This document shows, in pieces, positions 1 to 13,900 of a stretch of 64,000 nucleotides of DNA. Position numbers and translations under genes: made by a program. A model generated the notes under the pieces. It did no database searches, was not told the DNA's origin, and was given only the letters and a program-made list of their open reading frames with translations. Where the stretch lies: the NCBI GenBank assembly GCA_004802725.1, contig SGPM01000049.1, positions 1-64,000 of the forward strand, written 5' to 3'. The first letter of the stretch is position 1. Each line of letters starts with the position of its first letter. Source of the DNA: Antrodiella citrinella. Lineage: Eukaryota; Basidiomycota; Agaricomycetes; Polyporales; Steccherinaceae.

Positions 1-2949
1 CACGAACACTATAAGTACTGTTCTACATAAGAAGGCTGTCCATACATATAAGGAGAAAGGTAAGTACCATCTCCTAGCTACTCTACCATCTGTCCGTACA
101 TCTACAAGGCGGTGATACATCATCTGCCTTGATCTCCTTGATCTGATCTCCGAGCGACCAGGCACTCGGGAATCTCCGACAGAAAGAAACCGTGTTTGCA
201 AGCTCACGTTTTTGAGCTCAAAAGGACTGGCCACGTGAATCTATGGCAACTTGATTATTCTTAATGAATCCCGCCCGATACGTCCCCTCTTTTCGTCGCG
301 TAGTCGAGCTAAATGTTGAAAAATGCTTGTTGTAAATGGCGAACTGCAAGTACAAGGACAAGAGATACTTTCAGCATCGTTGGTCGCATCTCTTCATGAT
401 GAAGATTCGGTGTGTCCGACCAGTATTATCAAACCTGAGAGCGCACGTCTGAAAAGTAGGATGAACGCCGGTCATGAGCCTAAAAGACAATATTGGGGGG
501 AGTGGCATGCGGCCAATCAGTCAAAAAATCGACACTTCCGCAGTGTGTTCATCACCTATGCCAGAGTCCGCAGCATCAGGATTTGTGTCCTTCTTTGCGC
601 TGTGCTGGGGTGCAAGACAAGGCGTTTACTCGCCGATGGTGTGCTTACCGTCTTAACACGGAGGAGTCCGATCGTCTTCACAGCGGTGGCTATGGCGCGT
701 TCCACTCCTATCCTGCTTGAACTTTCGCGGAAGCCGGACGTCGTCTATTTCACCTACGTATAGAAATGAAATGAAAGCCGGCTGTGAGTCTGCAAGTAAC
801 AAGGTTCAGGGATGAGCACGACGAAACAAGGAGAACAGAGACTTCTGTATGGTCATCACCTACATCCCAGTCCGCAGCCATATATTGGCGATAATGGATT
901 GTATTCCTTGTGCCAAGGTACTGTGTAAGGTGTTCGCTCGCCGCTGATGTGCTGGTGTGGCGCTATGGCGCAGCCCACGTATCATGGTATGAACCTACGT
1001 GGGAGTTGGAGTCGATTCGGTGGATGGTGAGCGGATATCGAAGCGGCTTGAACGTTAGACAGACCCGCCACTAACTTCTACTCGAGTCATCATCCCAAGC
1101 ACGGATCTTCTTCGGAGGTGAAGTCGTCTTTTATTGGGGATACACACAAATGAGCAGATATAGATGCAAAATGCGGTGCCGGCGTGTTACATACCTTAAT
1201 CCAACCTTCAGCTTGAACATCATCCAAACGAGTGCGTGTGTAGCACGGCGTCGGCCTCCATATCTTGGTTGTTGATACTAGGAGGCCATTTTTCCCGAGA
1301 CGTCGACAACCTGTTGTTTTCAATTAAACAAATTCAAAGCTGGGTATCATGTATCATCCGAGGCCGTCCTTATCGTGAATAGAATGCCAATACACAGGAA
1401 GTGAGATGCTGGTCTTGTGAAATTGACGTACCACATCGAGCGGTTCTTGATACTAGGAAAGCCACGTCCTCCGGTGACTGGTGGGGCTCCGAGTCCAGCC
1501 ATTCATCTGGCACCCCTTTACCACATGCAACTTGCAGAGTTGCAGCGGTGCACACAACATCACTGTCATCACCGTTCTCCATCATCTAGGCGCAACCGTG
1601 TACACAGGAAGCGAGATGAGTCTTTGAGCCTGAATTGACGATTGCCAAGTTCAGCAGCCGCGTGCGCGTGTTAAAACGCTGAGTCTGTTCAGACATGCTA
1701 TTACTCACATCGTTTTCGGAGTGTACGATCCTGGATGAGTAGGAGGAGTGACTGATTCGGCGCACGGAACTTGAACTCATCGTAATGTGTCCGAGTCGTT
1801 CCAACGTCCGGGTCCGGGACGACCGGTCGGGTTTTCCCGAGAAGAGACTGGTGAAATGAACCCCGACGCAGTTCGCATCTCGACTGTCGCAGAAAATTGA
1901 ACTATTCTACATAGTTAAATAAGACCAAGAGGCTGACCAAACCGGTCGCAACTGGAGAACAGATCGTCGCCGAGCAGATCTCGTCTACGCCTCAATGTAC
2001 TCAAACATATTGACAGTAACCACCCATTGTCAGGATCGTCACTGCGGTAGCGACCAGGAGCACTATCATAGCTACTAGGAGGAGAGCTCGGGGACATACC
2101 CCTCCGAGTTCCCCTCCCCGATCATTGATTCTCGCAGCTCAATCGCCGCGACTCACTTCTCCTCAAACACAGCACACGAATCCGAGTCCGGGGAGTGTGT
2201 GATCATCCAGGCTCGCAGGCAAGGGATGCTTCGTGCGTCCGATGTGCAGATCTGCCACCATCTCGGCGACTTCCAGAAATGTGACGCTGGACTAGTACTG
2301 TGAACAGCTGTGAACCCGCGGATGTCAATGTCGATCAGTTCCTACGCTCCCCTCTCCCCGGAGGTGATTCCGCGGCGCGCTCGCCGCGCTCCGAATATTC
2401 GCTTCGTTCAGCGTTCAGCATGCAGACGGTATGTGCGTGTCGTATTCCAGGTATAAATCCATTGTCATGCAGATGAGTATCAAGAAAAACAAGTGAGGAG
2501 GTATGTACAATAAAGTAGAACGCAGCAAAAATGAAATCCGGATATCCGTCTAAGAGACAAGAGAGAAAAATAGGCAAACAGACAAACAGACTGAGAGGTT
2601 ATGAGCGAGTTGGACCAGGAGGTGGGTTATATCATACGAGCAAGTGCATCGAGAACCGGCGATACCAAAAAACGACAAGAAACATAGCGAATAACGGGGA
2701 TGGTGGATGGGGGTAGTGGAGCGGGGGAGGTATGAAATCCGGGGAGTAGAGCGCAAGATAATAGTACAGCGACGTTCACAAAAAATGAGATATAGCTAGC
2801 AAGACATGGGCCTTAGGGAGGAGGTTCTACAATAATATGCGAGTGGAGGGGAGGCGTTGGGGGCATGGCAGACATGACAAGATGAGACGACGTGAGAAAC
2901 AATAGGCAGAAATAATGGATCGGGGAGAGAAGAAAAGACGCAAATAGAT
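1..2949. other. gene-poor left flank
   Basis: I see no gene here. The longest open frames are short, overlap on both strands, lack splice logic and do not resemble any family. The stretch holds diverged internal repeats (535-975, and a shorter pair around 1395-1430 and 1600-1640 that shares an acacaggaag-gagatg core and a downstream aattgacg). The last kilobase is probably 3' flank of the minus-strand zinc-finger gene that ends at 2950. Confidence 0.5.
535..975 (+). repeat. diverged direct repeat
   Basis: Two copies of roughly 130-150 bp, about 310 bp apart, share the same order of words: tcatcacctat/tcatcacctaca, agtccgcagc, a ttgtgtcctt/ttgtattcctt block, ctcgccg-tg-tgtgct, and a gctatggcgc block further on. 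Left copy is about 545-700, right copy about 850-970. Identity is well below perfect, so this is an old duplication. No open frame is preserved across either copy. Confidence 0.4.
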
Positions 2950-4921
2950 CTATGTATTTTGGTGGACGAGGCTGGTGCGATAGTGACCATCTTGAACCAT
3001 GTACCCACGGGAGTCGTATGGATACGCGGTATACGATGACGACGTCTGCGGCACCGCCTGAGGCTGCTGAGCCACGAGGGTGTAGTTGGTGCCAAAGTGG
3101 CTCTGGGTATCACGACGATCGAACTCATCAGCGTACGCGTCGCCCCTGCGCTCTGCGAGGGACATCAGCGAGCTGCTGGTATCGTTGTACCTCCGGCGCT
3201 GGTCCCGCGCCGCCTGGTTCCGGCTCCCGCGCTCCTCCACAATCGGCGGGAGGATGACCGCGCCTGGATTCGCGTACCGCGAGCCCACAGCTCCATCAGA
3301 GCTCTCTGGCGCAGCGGAGGAAGCGGAACCGTAGTGTGTTTGGATGCTCTGTGAGTGGGGGTAAGAATGTGGATAATGCTGTTGACCGGTAGAGGGCGGG
3401 ATCGGGAAATCATTTACCACTGGCAACGGGAGCTCGGTCATGCAGTCTTCTGCCGTCCTCGACGCGACACGAGGCGTGTACGAGGCGCCATAACGGGAAG
3501 AGAGCGCCAGGTCGGATGAATGACGATGAATCAGCGGGCTGCCACCTCCAGCGTCCATGTCGACCTCGTGGGGCGTGATGTGCCCCGAGAGGGACGAGGA
3601 GGAGGAGTAGGTGGGAGTGGGAGGTTGGGAGGAGAGTGGGGAGTGGGCGGTCAGCGGGGAGGGCTGCGTTTGCGAGTGCGACAACGACGGACGGGCTGAG
3701 AACGTCAGCGGGCTGTGCATACCCATAGACTGTGACGGCGTCGTATCTGAACGACCGTAGACGGAGCTATTCGGGTACGCGTTGAAGGTGGTGGGCGGCA
3801 AGCCGTACGTCTGCGAGTGGCTGCCTGCGCTGGACGCAGGCGAGGGGGCCTGGTCTCCCTCGGAGTAGTCGTAGCTCGAGTGCGAAGACGCGAGGTGGTC
3901 TTGGCCTGGATACGAGTATGCGGACTGGCCTCTGTAATCCCACGTCGGAGAGTGGTCTGCGGAGCTTGCACCGTTATACGAGCAGGCGGCTCGTTCGTCC
4001 GGGGAGAGCGAGCCGTGCGATGTGGGTGGGAAATAAGAGACCATGGACGGACTAGCGGATGATTGGCCGCCGTGCAAGGGGAAAACGGGAAGACGGGCTT
4101 CGGCGAGAGGGGGAGGGGTATTTGGTGCTTCCTGGATGAGGGATGCAGCTGCATCGCCCAATGACTGAGCCAAAGGCGGGGGGGTGTCTGGATCGTCGGT
4201 GGAGGGCGAGGACGCGCTCGACCTGACGGGGCGTCTGCGAGAGCCACTGTGAGGAGATGCGAGGGCGAGTGTCATTGCTTGGCGTGTCGCGGACGCAGAC
4301 CTCCTTCGTGAGCCTGGGGAAAGATGAATGCGATAGCTGCGAAAAAGAAGAAAAATTTCAAGTGAGCATGACGTTTGCCACAAGACAGGTAGCATGGATG
4401 TGAAATATGTGTGGACACGCCGTTTTTCACGTCATGGATGTAGTTGGAAAATGACAAATACGACGCGCAAAGGAGAACCAAAATACGCCATAGACAATGA
4501 GACTATGCGGGATGCACATACGGGGCCCAAGCACAGGGGAAAAGCGCTCGGCGGAGGATGTACGGCGTCTAAAAAGCAGACGCAAGAGGACGGGGGCAGA
4601 AGGGCATACGAACGACGAGGGAGAGGAAGAACGAGGGATGGAATACTCACTGCTGCTGAAGATTGTCCTGACGGGAACAGCGGGTCTCGCAGCCGGGGAA
4701 GGGACACTTGTGGTTGCGCTCGCCAGTGTGTACGCGAGCATGGCGAGCGAGGTGACCGCTGGTGGTGAAGGGGCGGTCGCAGGTCGGGCAGACATGTTTC
4801 TTCTTGCCACTGCCGGACTGGGACTGGGCGGCGCTGGGGCTTGCGGCGGGGGATGTGGTGTAGGGGGAGCTGGGCGGGTAGGGACGGGTCGACGGAACGA
4901 GGGTTAGGGTGACGGGACGCC
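2950..4921 (-). CDS. Nrg1-like C2H2 zinc-finger transcription regulator
   Basis: Exons 4651-4921 and 2950-4336 are joined by a 314-nt GT-AG intron that falls inside the second finger and restores it. Two fingers are visible: KKKHVCPTCDRPFTTSGHLA... (C-x2-C-x12-H-x3-H) and CPFPGCETRCSRQDNLQQH (C-x4-C-x12-H), continuing YRIHLSPGSRR across the junction. The TTSGHLARH and CPF-GC-R-SR-DN-QHYRIHL signatures are those of fungal Nrg1/Nrg2-type repressors, which bind GC-rich DNA in glucose or stress responses. The remaining ~460 residues are Ser/Pro/Tyr-rich and disordered, as expected for a regulatory tail. The reading frame of the first exon is closed by TAA at 4935-4937 with no ATG, so at least one further 5' exon exists. 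CTAAC branch-like words precede the AAG acceptor at 4922. A (GAG)n tract sits at about 4989-5008. The 5' end is unresolved; zinc-finger identity is solid. Confidence 0.85.
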
Positions 4922-7900
4922 CTTGGGTGTCGGGTTAAAGAATCGTCGGATGACGAGAACATGGTGTTAGGTTAGTGATGATGAGGTTGAGGAGGAGGAG
5001 GAGGAGGTTACGAGTATTTGTATGTCGAGACTTCCTGACAAGATGAAGATTAAATCGCGCTTCTCGTTCACCCACTGCCAGGGCCCCTTCTTTTGACTAT
5101 CAACGTCCATTCCCGGAAATACCCGCGCACCCACCCCCCTCTTGCCCCTTCAGGACAGACGCCCTTCCACGTTTCATGTTATCGACGACGAGACGATAAA
5201 ACACAACATACCACTTCATCTCCATCCAGTTCTACTCACCTCCAGCTCACTCGGTCGTTTTCCGTCATACGATCCTAGATTGATGTACTACAACCCCCCA
5301 CCGCACAACGATCCCAGGGGGTCTACTCCGAGATTCAGATCTCATCCCATACGCCCACAATCCGCGGGCGACTATCCTCCAAACCCATTGTCCTCCTCCT
5401 TTTCCCAGCTCCATTATCCCGACACTGATGGTGTGACCATGGATCCTCTCATTCACCTTTTCCAGACCTGCACGTTCTCGCTACCGAGTCGCCTCGTTTC
5501 ACCCCCTTCCCCCTGCACTCCTCCTGCTCTCGCCTTTTGCCTTCACATTACATCTTGCCGCCGGTGTAGCAGATCCTCCAACGCCCGTCACCTCGAGCCA
5601 ATGACCATCCAACTTTCCCTCGCGAGCAGCGTCTCTGCCATTATTCGCAGCGATCCGTTTCACGTGTCGTGGTGACCATGGGCGCCCAATATCCTTGCAC
5701 CGGTCGGTCCACTATTATCATAAATGATACCTGCAATAAGTGCCATGGGTCAAGATTCGTTTGTTGCCGATGCGACGGGCAACTCGAGACGGAATATACC
5801 TGAGCCTTCAGCCATGACATGTGGGTCATGACCCAAACACAACCGACCGTCGCGTCCTTCCTGCGGTGTGCAGAGCCCCACCAGGAATGTTCTCGCCCGT
5901 GGCTTCTGAGTTCTGTTCGATAGCTTCGTTTCTGACGTGACCCTCCGAGCGATCGTCGATGGTGGCTTCGGGGGTCCCGTGTGGGTCCCTGCCTGACAGC
6001 GCCAAACAGTCTTATCGTTTACCGCCCAAACTTGGAAGTGCCACCTGCCCAGCTGAGACTCGCACATGCAGAATCTCAGACCTCGACCTCGAACGAGTGA
6101 AACCCTGGGCTGTGCAACGAAAAAAAACCACCACAAGGCACCAGACCCAGATCCATTCTCTCGCGAAAGTGAATCAAAGAACACCATCAACACGAAATAA
6201 GCGACCATTGCGAGCGAGACCAGGAAAAATCGGACGCTGGTAAGACAGACAAATCAGTCGCGACATCATGGGCCTACCACGGACACCCACCCACCTGGTG
6301 TTTGCGCGTCAATGTGAATCCCCGGTCGGTGTCGAATGCCCCCAGAGCCCTAAGCTTATCACCACGTCTTCTCTAGACGCCGCACCATCGAGAGAGAGAG
6401 AGGGTCCAGAACCCAGAATATCCAGAATCCCATCCACCGCAATATGACGAGCGTTTATGTGAGGCTGGTTACAGCGAAGAGGCGATTGCCACGCCGCAAC
6501 ATGTCTCCCCAACCACTGGGATTTGGCAGCCAATGAGGGTCGCCGTCCTCGAATTTGACGCTCTCCCCCTCCGATGCTAGACGCGCACTGTACACAGTGC
6601 ACCGCGGAGGTACTAGCTAGCTCCGACGCTCGATATCGCTCTGGGACCCTCTGCGTCGTAAGGGATCCCTTCGGTATTGAGTATCAGGTGACTTGGGGTC
6701 TCAGGCGGGCCCGGGGTCTGGAAGTTGGAGGTTAGAGTTCTTGGAGACATCCAACGTTTCAGCAGGTATCAACTTTCGCCTTTGCGAAAATAAACCAGGG
6801 GTCCATGAGTCTTGCAGACGGTGGTGGTTCTGCACAGCCTGCGCACGGCGGTCGTGGTCGTGGTGTGGCGCACAAGCGTGGAGCGCGTCATCTAGTAATG
6901 TTGGAAAAGCGGGATGTAGGAACACGCAAGACAGTTTGAAAGACGGTTTCAAGACGTTATATTCCTGAACGTGGACGATCAGCAGAGCAAGGGACGCAAA
7001 ACGATCATGGAAAACGCACCCTTGTCTCGTCACCATATGATGATATTCCAGCTACATAATATACAGCCTTTGCGGAAGTGGGGCGTGTAGTACCGGAAAT
7101 AAAAGCAGATGCGCTCCGAAGCGTAAAGCGCAGCAGTTGAATGCGGAGAGGGCGATGGATTGGACCAAGCGGGGACGGTTTGCAAGATGCGTTCCTGAGG
7201 CAGACTGTGATCAGGGAATGCAAGAGCAATCGTCGAAAAGCAGACTCACGCCATGCTGTGATGATCAACACGACAAACCCTTGTCGCGACACCATCATAT
7301 TCCAACCACACAACACTTGTTGAGGGAGTTCAAATCAAGTGTACACGGCAGAGGGGACACCGTAGTCCCGTGCGGTTGGTGGCTGAGCACGGTAACGGGG
7401 GTCATGATGAGAGAGACGAGGTGACGAGAAGGTGTGGTCCGAACAACGCAACACCTTGTCTTGTCATGATACAGTGATTTTGAAAGCGCAGAATGCATTC
7501 ATTGGTTGGCCGCGGGATAAACAGTGGGTCGGCATGCGGTACATAGGGACACTAATCCAAAAAAGATCATGGCAGCGGGCGGGGCATTAAATTGATTGGT
7601 ATCTGTGAGGATCTATGAAATGACGATAAGAATTTGACATACTGTCAGCTAAAGAACCTACCTTGAATGACATCATGTCATCAAGTCGCATCCTCTATAG
7701 TAGACGTTGACAGAGACAATCTGCTCTTTGCGAGCTGAAATTGACTACAGAGCGGTCTGAGTAGAGGACGGTGGGGAAGACATAGACAGACGTACGTATT
7801 CTCCCGTCCTGATCGGTAGATGGCACCGAGTGAATGACCTAGACTTCGAGGACATGTTACCCAACCGTCCGTAACAACATCCTAAAACCTTCTTCTCGGT

Positions 7901-10900
7901 GCGGTGAGGAAGAAACATCACCGAGACCGTACCGTCTCTCCGTCGAGATGATGATCAGGTAGTGTCTTGACATAGTCCGGTCCTCATAGAGCTTTGATAG
8001 CGATGAAGTTGAAACTAACTTGGACGTTAAAGAGCGTCGCTGCACACCGCTGTATTTCATCGAATGTACGCACTTGAAAGTAACCTGTCTGATGTATGAT
8101 CGTCCGAATCCATGACGCGCGTTCTGAGACCTCTCTTCCTCGGGCGCCAGCGCGACTTGGAGGTCCATGCCCGGTTCTGCGAATATTGTCCTCGGTGTTG
8201 CTGTGTACCCTTTGCAAAACAGTTGTCTGAGCTGTGAACGAACAGGTCATGGAAGGAGATGAGCAAACGGGCGGGAATCGGAGTTCGCTGGCGTGTTGCC
8301 GAGTTCGGCACCCGCCGTCTTGAGTTCACTTTGACCGAATTCGAATACGTCTCTGAGGCTTCGCGGTCTCAAAATCTGTACTTTAATCACCCCTATATCA
8401 AGCATGAGCTGTCGGAAGAAGAGTTGGTCTGCTTGTTCTGGTTCCCTCGTTTACTGGGGCACGGGCCCGAGCCACTGAGCTCACAGTTTATCCACAGTTT
8501 ATACCCCTTTGTTGCCCTCGGTGACAGTATAACACGGGACGTAGCTCTGGTGAGTTTTATCGAGCTTCAATGTCTCTGTTTGTCCGAGCGTCCATGTTCC
8601 GTTTGAGCGGATCCGGGACCGCTATACATTCATGATTCACCCAACCAACCTCAGAATCTGCATTGTGCTAGGTAGCCGACATGAGCTCCAGTTGCCAGAT
8701 CGTGTTCAACATGGCTTTCTCAAAGTATACCTGGTTTGAAATCTGTTCATGATCTTGGACTGGAATCACATTTTATGTGCTTCCTCCTATTTAGTAGCAG
8801 ATCTTGTTGTATCCAATGCTTCTCGCGGGTCTTTTCTGAATATCCAAAGTACAGGCTAACGGTCACGGTACTTTCGTCAGACAGAAGAAGAATACAAAGC
8901 CCCCCACTCCCTCCATTCTTCTCGCACATAAAGCGAGAGTATCTGACAATCACCTCGTGTATTCGAATGCATCAGCCTCAAACACATAACCCTGCAGGAC
9001 GTCTTGTATATAATGGTGTGCTTATGCGATATCTCTTCTTGGGCGTATCTTACTGACTGGTCACATAGGTCTTTACGAGATCCCGGTCCCATACCTCGTA
9101 GCTGAACTTTGCCTGAGTTCCACCGTCGCGGATAGCTGGTAAGGAGCTCGCCTATAGAGTTCATACTGACATGCTCTTTGAGTGTTATTGCGCTCGACAG
9201 ACCTCCGTTCTTCGATTTGACAAGTACGTCTGATTGCTCCAGACGAATGCATCTCATTGGCAGTCGTGAAGGTTCGAATGTGTCCGATCATACTTGTCAT
9301 GTTCCGTAACTCCACACGAAGCATTAGAGCTCCTACGTTGAAGTGCTGTTGTCGACGAGTCGCATCCTCTGCTTGTACCTCTTCCTCTACCACAGAAGCA
9401 TAAACACGGCGCCGTAAAATAACCCACGTTCGCGGCCGGGCACGGTGACAGCTCGAAGTTGAGGTGGATGAAACTCATAACTGTCAATGAGTTCATCCGT
9501 TCAATATTGCACCAGCGGTACATTGTCCCTGTGCGGAGTGGTCAAACTCGTCGCGACGGAGATGTAATTACATAAGCCTACCCACGTTGCTCAGAAAGGT
9601 ATGTAGCGCTTGTTAGACACAGCGTACCCAGTTGTCGCGATCGGAGTTACCGGTAGCAACCGTCGTTAAGCGCCTTAGGCCGCTTGTTTTGCTTGAGGTA
9701 CAACTTGAACGCGTCCAGACTCATGTTCTCATCATCCTCGTACTTTTCAAGTCATGATGGTATTGCTCTCCACGGCTTGATGTTGTTGACTTAATATTTC
9801 CACAGCTTTCGGCTTTTTGTCGCATGAAATGTCGTGCCAATGCTGGCACTATTTTTAGTTGGCTATCGAAGGATGAGCTGGACAATGGACGGAGGAACAA
9901 CCATGCGTGAGGTGAGCAAAATCAATCATTATAGACCGTTGAACCTTCTGACTTTCTGTAGCATGCGACCAACTCATTGTACAACGGTCGATTGACTGGA
10001 CATGATGGAAATCCTTTCCCGTCCGATTGGTACAATCCTGTATCCCCGGCTGTAGCTCGTGCGTTGATTCAGAATCAACGTGATTTTCCAATGGTCCAGG
10101 CCGCTGCAGCTACGTACTCCAGACCCACGTAAACCTCCCACACGGGCCACGACGTGCAGATCGTACACCATACAGCATAACTCCTGCTCAAGTCGTCATC
10201 CACGTCCGCGAGATACTTCACCATGCAAGATCTGGTTCTGAAGGCGACAACGATATCACCGTTACTAGAGCACGTGGAAATTGCACTTTGAGGATTCTCC
10301 TTAATGTCATGTCGATGTACGGGGGATGTTCGGCGCAATCACTAAGTCACCGAACGGCAAGATGTCGGCTACGCCGAGTCGTTCGCTGAGTCTGTTTGTT
10401 TTGAGGGTTGGTCGTGGACTCAGAGGGACTCAGCTGAGCTGAGAGTGATCAATCATCTCTTCGACTCCGCCGACGGTGCTGTTGCAAGATGCGTTGGTCG
10501 TTCGCCCCGTCCTGGCCATCTCAGAGGCACCGACAACAACAGGTAAGCATTATGTTTATTCTGCGTGGATCTTGATTCATATGATGGATCAAGAGTAAGT
10601 AACCCATTCGTATAATTTGAGTCTCACACAGGAGACAATGCGTTTACCGATCGGCTGGCGTTGATTCAAGAGCTCTGCAGAGTCTGCGTTGTTTGTCGTT
10701 TTTTGTCACACAACGGCCATTGGTCCGTTGTCCTTCTTCATCTTCTCGATGGTCTGTTTGGTTTGCCGAACACATTGCGTCGTTGTTTGTGCAAATCTGA
10801 TCTTGTATCGGCAAAGCTCGCATGCGCGCATGTCGCAGATCCGACTCGGTTCACTGCTTCAATGGGTCTCTGTGGTTTCAATTCGGAGCTGTGTCTTCTG

Positions 10901-13900
10901 TTTCCTTTGCTACACGCTGAACAACGAACCTTGCTAGTCACCGACGCGTTGGACGACGATCTCTCTCGGCAAGGTCCTGCACATCCTCGGGATATCTCTG
11001 ATTCGGCCCGCAATAACGGACAATAGCGTACATCTACTCCGTCGCGTACGTCCATGCCACGCCATCTCTGTCCAAGAATGGTCCCTCAAGAATGAAAGAG
11101 ATCATACAACCGAAACTCACGTACTCGGTAGGATTCCCCGTCCAACATCGCCTCGTCTAGGGATGTATGTGCGTCGCTCTTTCAGTCTTATCTGTCATAA
11201 CGTTTTAACTCCTTTGGAGTTACAGATAAAACCCATAGCAGATCTCGTACATCCATCCAGTCAATTGATGAGGTCTTGTGACGACCTGGAGTATAACCGG
11301 ATATCTAGATGATCTCGCGCCATGCTGGTCATTACCGTAACGCGGATGAGTAGTTCTGCTCGGAGATCGTGGCTCAGACGTGCAGACGCGCGAACCCACC
11401 CTAGTGGACCTTGTTACGTTACGCACAGCGCCTGTCACCTGATGGTGTGTCTAAGGTTTGTCTTGCTATTGTGATGTATCTTGAGCTGGAAGCCGTTTAT
11501 TTACTTATTAGTATATCTAGCATTCGGAGCGACCACCCTCTTTCCTTTGATTTTTGATAGCGATGATATGGACCATTGGTTTGTTGTGATGGCAGTCGGT
11601 TCTGACCATTGAACCAAACGAGTACGTCTACGATACAACCTGGCTGCAGTTCGCGTAATGTGCAACGTGCGTCTTTCTGATAACAGCTGCATTGTGGTCA
11701 TTCACCTCCAGATTGTCGTCACGACTCGTCGTCATCTCCAGGCTATGATGAAGTAGCCTAACCTCAAACGCCCACAAGGCCACAAACGAACTGATTATCC
11801 TTCCGCGTCGAATCCGACGGTTCGTGCCTGGCCTTTCGAAGCCGCATCTCATATCTCTCAAGTTCCCCGGAATGTGATCGATCAGCTATGCAGAATGCAC
11901 CGACTCAACAGCCAAATAAGTTGACCGTTCCATTCGCAATCACCATCAAGGCGACGTGCCATTCTGACGAAGAACAAAGTGGATCTCAATCTCTTGGGAT
12001 GTGCTGTTGGTCCGGTATTCCAGTCGCCGCTGATTGGGTCATGCTGGTGAGATAATGGTTGATTATATCATGCATGTGAGCAAGTGTTGTGAATCTAATG
12101 AAGGTTGTAGTCACTAGTGGCGCATTATTGGGGCCGCTGCCGTGAGGAATGGTGGTCTATTGCGTTGATGGAAGTAGTGCCACCGTCGTAGAAAATCGTC
12201 CGAGATCAGCTCCGTTGACAACTTGCGTACAAAGAAAACGCGCGAGCTTCCACGCCACTGTAAGTCCTGCAAGTGCTCTGTCGAATGGGTTCTTTGCTGA
12301 GCTTCAAGTTCGTGTTCTCAGCTCCCGACTCCGAATGTATCAAGTAGCTTGTGGCATCAACCACAACTCCATTCGAGTACGAAACCGGTGTACGTCCTGG
12401 CAGTTCGTCGCAATGGTCGGTCTTGACCCGAGCGTTCATCCCTGAACGGCGAACTCAGAGTCAATGGACCGAACGTTTCAATGACATATGACGAGACTTG
12501 GATCCTCGTGGAGGATTGTTCATGGAAGACATGTTACGACAGACAAGACACAAGACACGGAATTACTTTACGGCGAGCAGCGCACAAGCCCTGACTTACC
12601 TCGTGCAATGTACTTGGTACGCTCTCGTCATCTTTTCCAATCACATGTTGCTCACGCTCAGCTCCGTTGACGACGTTCTGTTAGTCTAAACCTTAGAGCT
12701 CTCCAACGCATAGGCAGGCGATAGCATATGGATAATTCTCCTTGGACATGCAAGTATGGTTCATCCGCACGAAACTTACGCCGCTTGCTCACTTCGCGTT
12801 CTAGGCATCCGGAATATGCCCCAAATGTGATTCTTTCTGCGGTCTACACCTCTCCGTGTCCTTTCTTCTCTTCTCGCATGTGTTTCACGGACTTCGCTCG
12901 CGTCATACATGGATGATCTACCTCCCTGAACCTGAAAGGGTGAACAAGATAGTACGCTACGGCGAATCGTTATCCCAATACAGCATCGGGCACCACGTCG
13001 CCATTCAGAAGGGTGGTGACCGAGAACGCTCATTGTAGCGTGGCTGTGTCGGTGAAATGCCAGTGTATAGCGCGCCTCCATCTAGCCCTTGGCTGCTACG
13101 AGTTTATCTGGCAGCTCGGTGATGGTCGTTTGGAATGAATGAGGGAAACCTGCACGGTCGAGGCCTGGGGCGGTATGTGCTCATGAACGTCCAGACGCGG
13201 CTTTTCTGACATACAGGTGTTTATCTTTATGCGTCTTTTGCAGATGTGCTTATGTCGGCGCCAAGACACTGTATGTTTCTAAACCCGCGACGAATAGAAG
13301 ATAGAGAAGAGAAACGAGCCGCCGACGGCATTCCCCGTCATCTTCTTGCAATGATGCCAGTCAATAACGCGATAAAGCGGTGTTCACACAGGAGCATCGT
13401 CGTCGTTCTGTCGTTCTGTTTGGGCTGCCAAACCAAACGAACAGACGCGCCTTTCTATTTCCACAGCCACCTCCCACATCCACGTCGACTGGAAAGTTCC
13501 TTCCGACTCCCAGCGGCCTCCTCGATCACGAACAGAAGCCTACTGAACCGCTGGGTGGCGTCTATGCCATCTGTCAAACTCTCAATGCGCGCTCCCAGAC
13601 CAGACCGACTTCACTTCGGCCTGAAGTCGGCGCCCCATTCACGGAGGACAGTGGGCCGTTCAACCGTTTAGAGCCGTTCAAAGCCATGCATTGAACGTTG
13701 TGGGTCCGTGTGTTGTCCGTACGTCTCCAGAGTTGACCACGGGTTCCCCGCATGTGCTGAAATCGTGGTGACGTGTTCACTTCCTTCATCCGTGGCCTGG
13801 GAACTTACCGGACGCTTGCCTCGGTCTCTCAAGATGACGTCGGCTGGAACGACAACGCAATGGATCGTGGTCCAGAAGACGACACCGGCTGCACAGAAAA

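Noticed and set aside
5142..5675. 177-codon plus-strand frame near the zinc-finger gene
   Set aside because: Pro/Ser/His-rich composition, no domain, no splice support, and it lies where the 5' region of the divergent zinc-finger gene is expected.
9240..9320. Possible tRNA B-box (ggttcgaatg)
   Set aside because: No matching A-box at the right distance and no acceptor-stem pairing; no tRNA was found anywhere in the window.
10661..11026. 121-codon plus-strand frame rich in Cys and Leu
   Set aside because: Opposed by a similar-length antisense frame; no start context, no introns and no family pattern.
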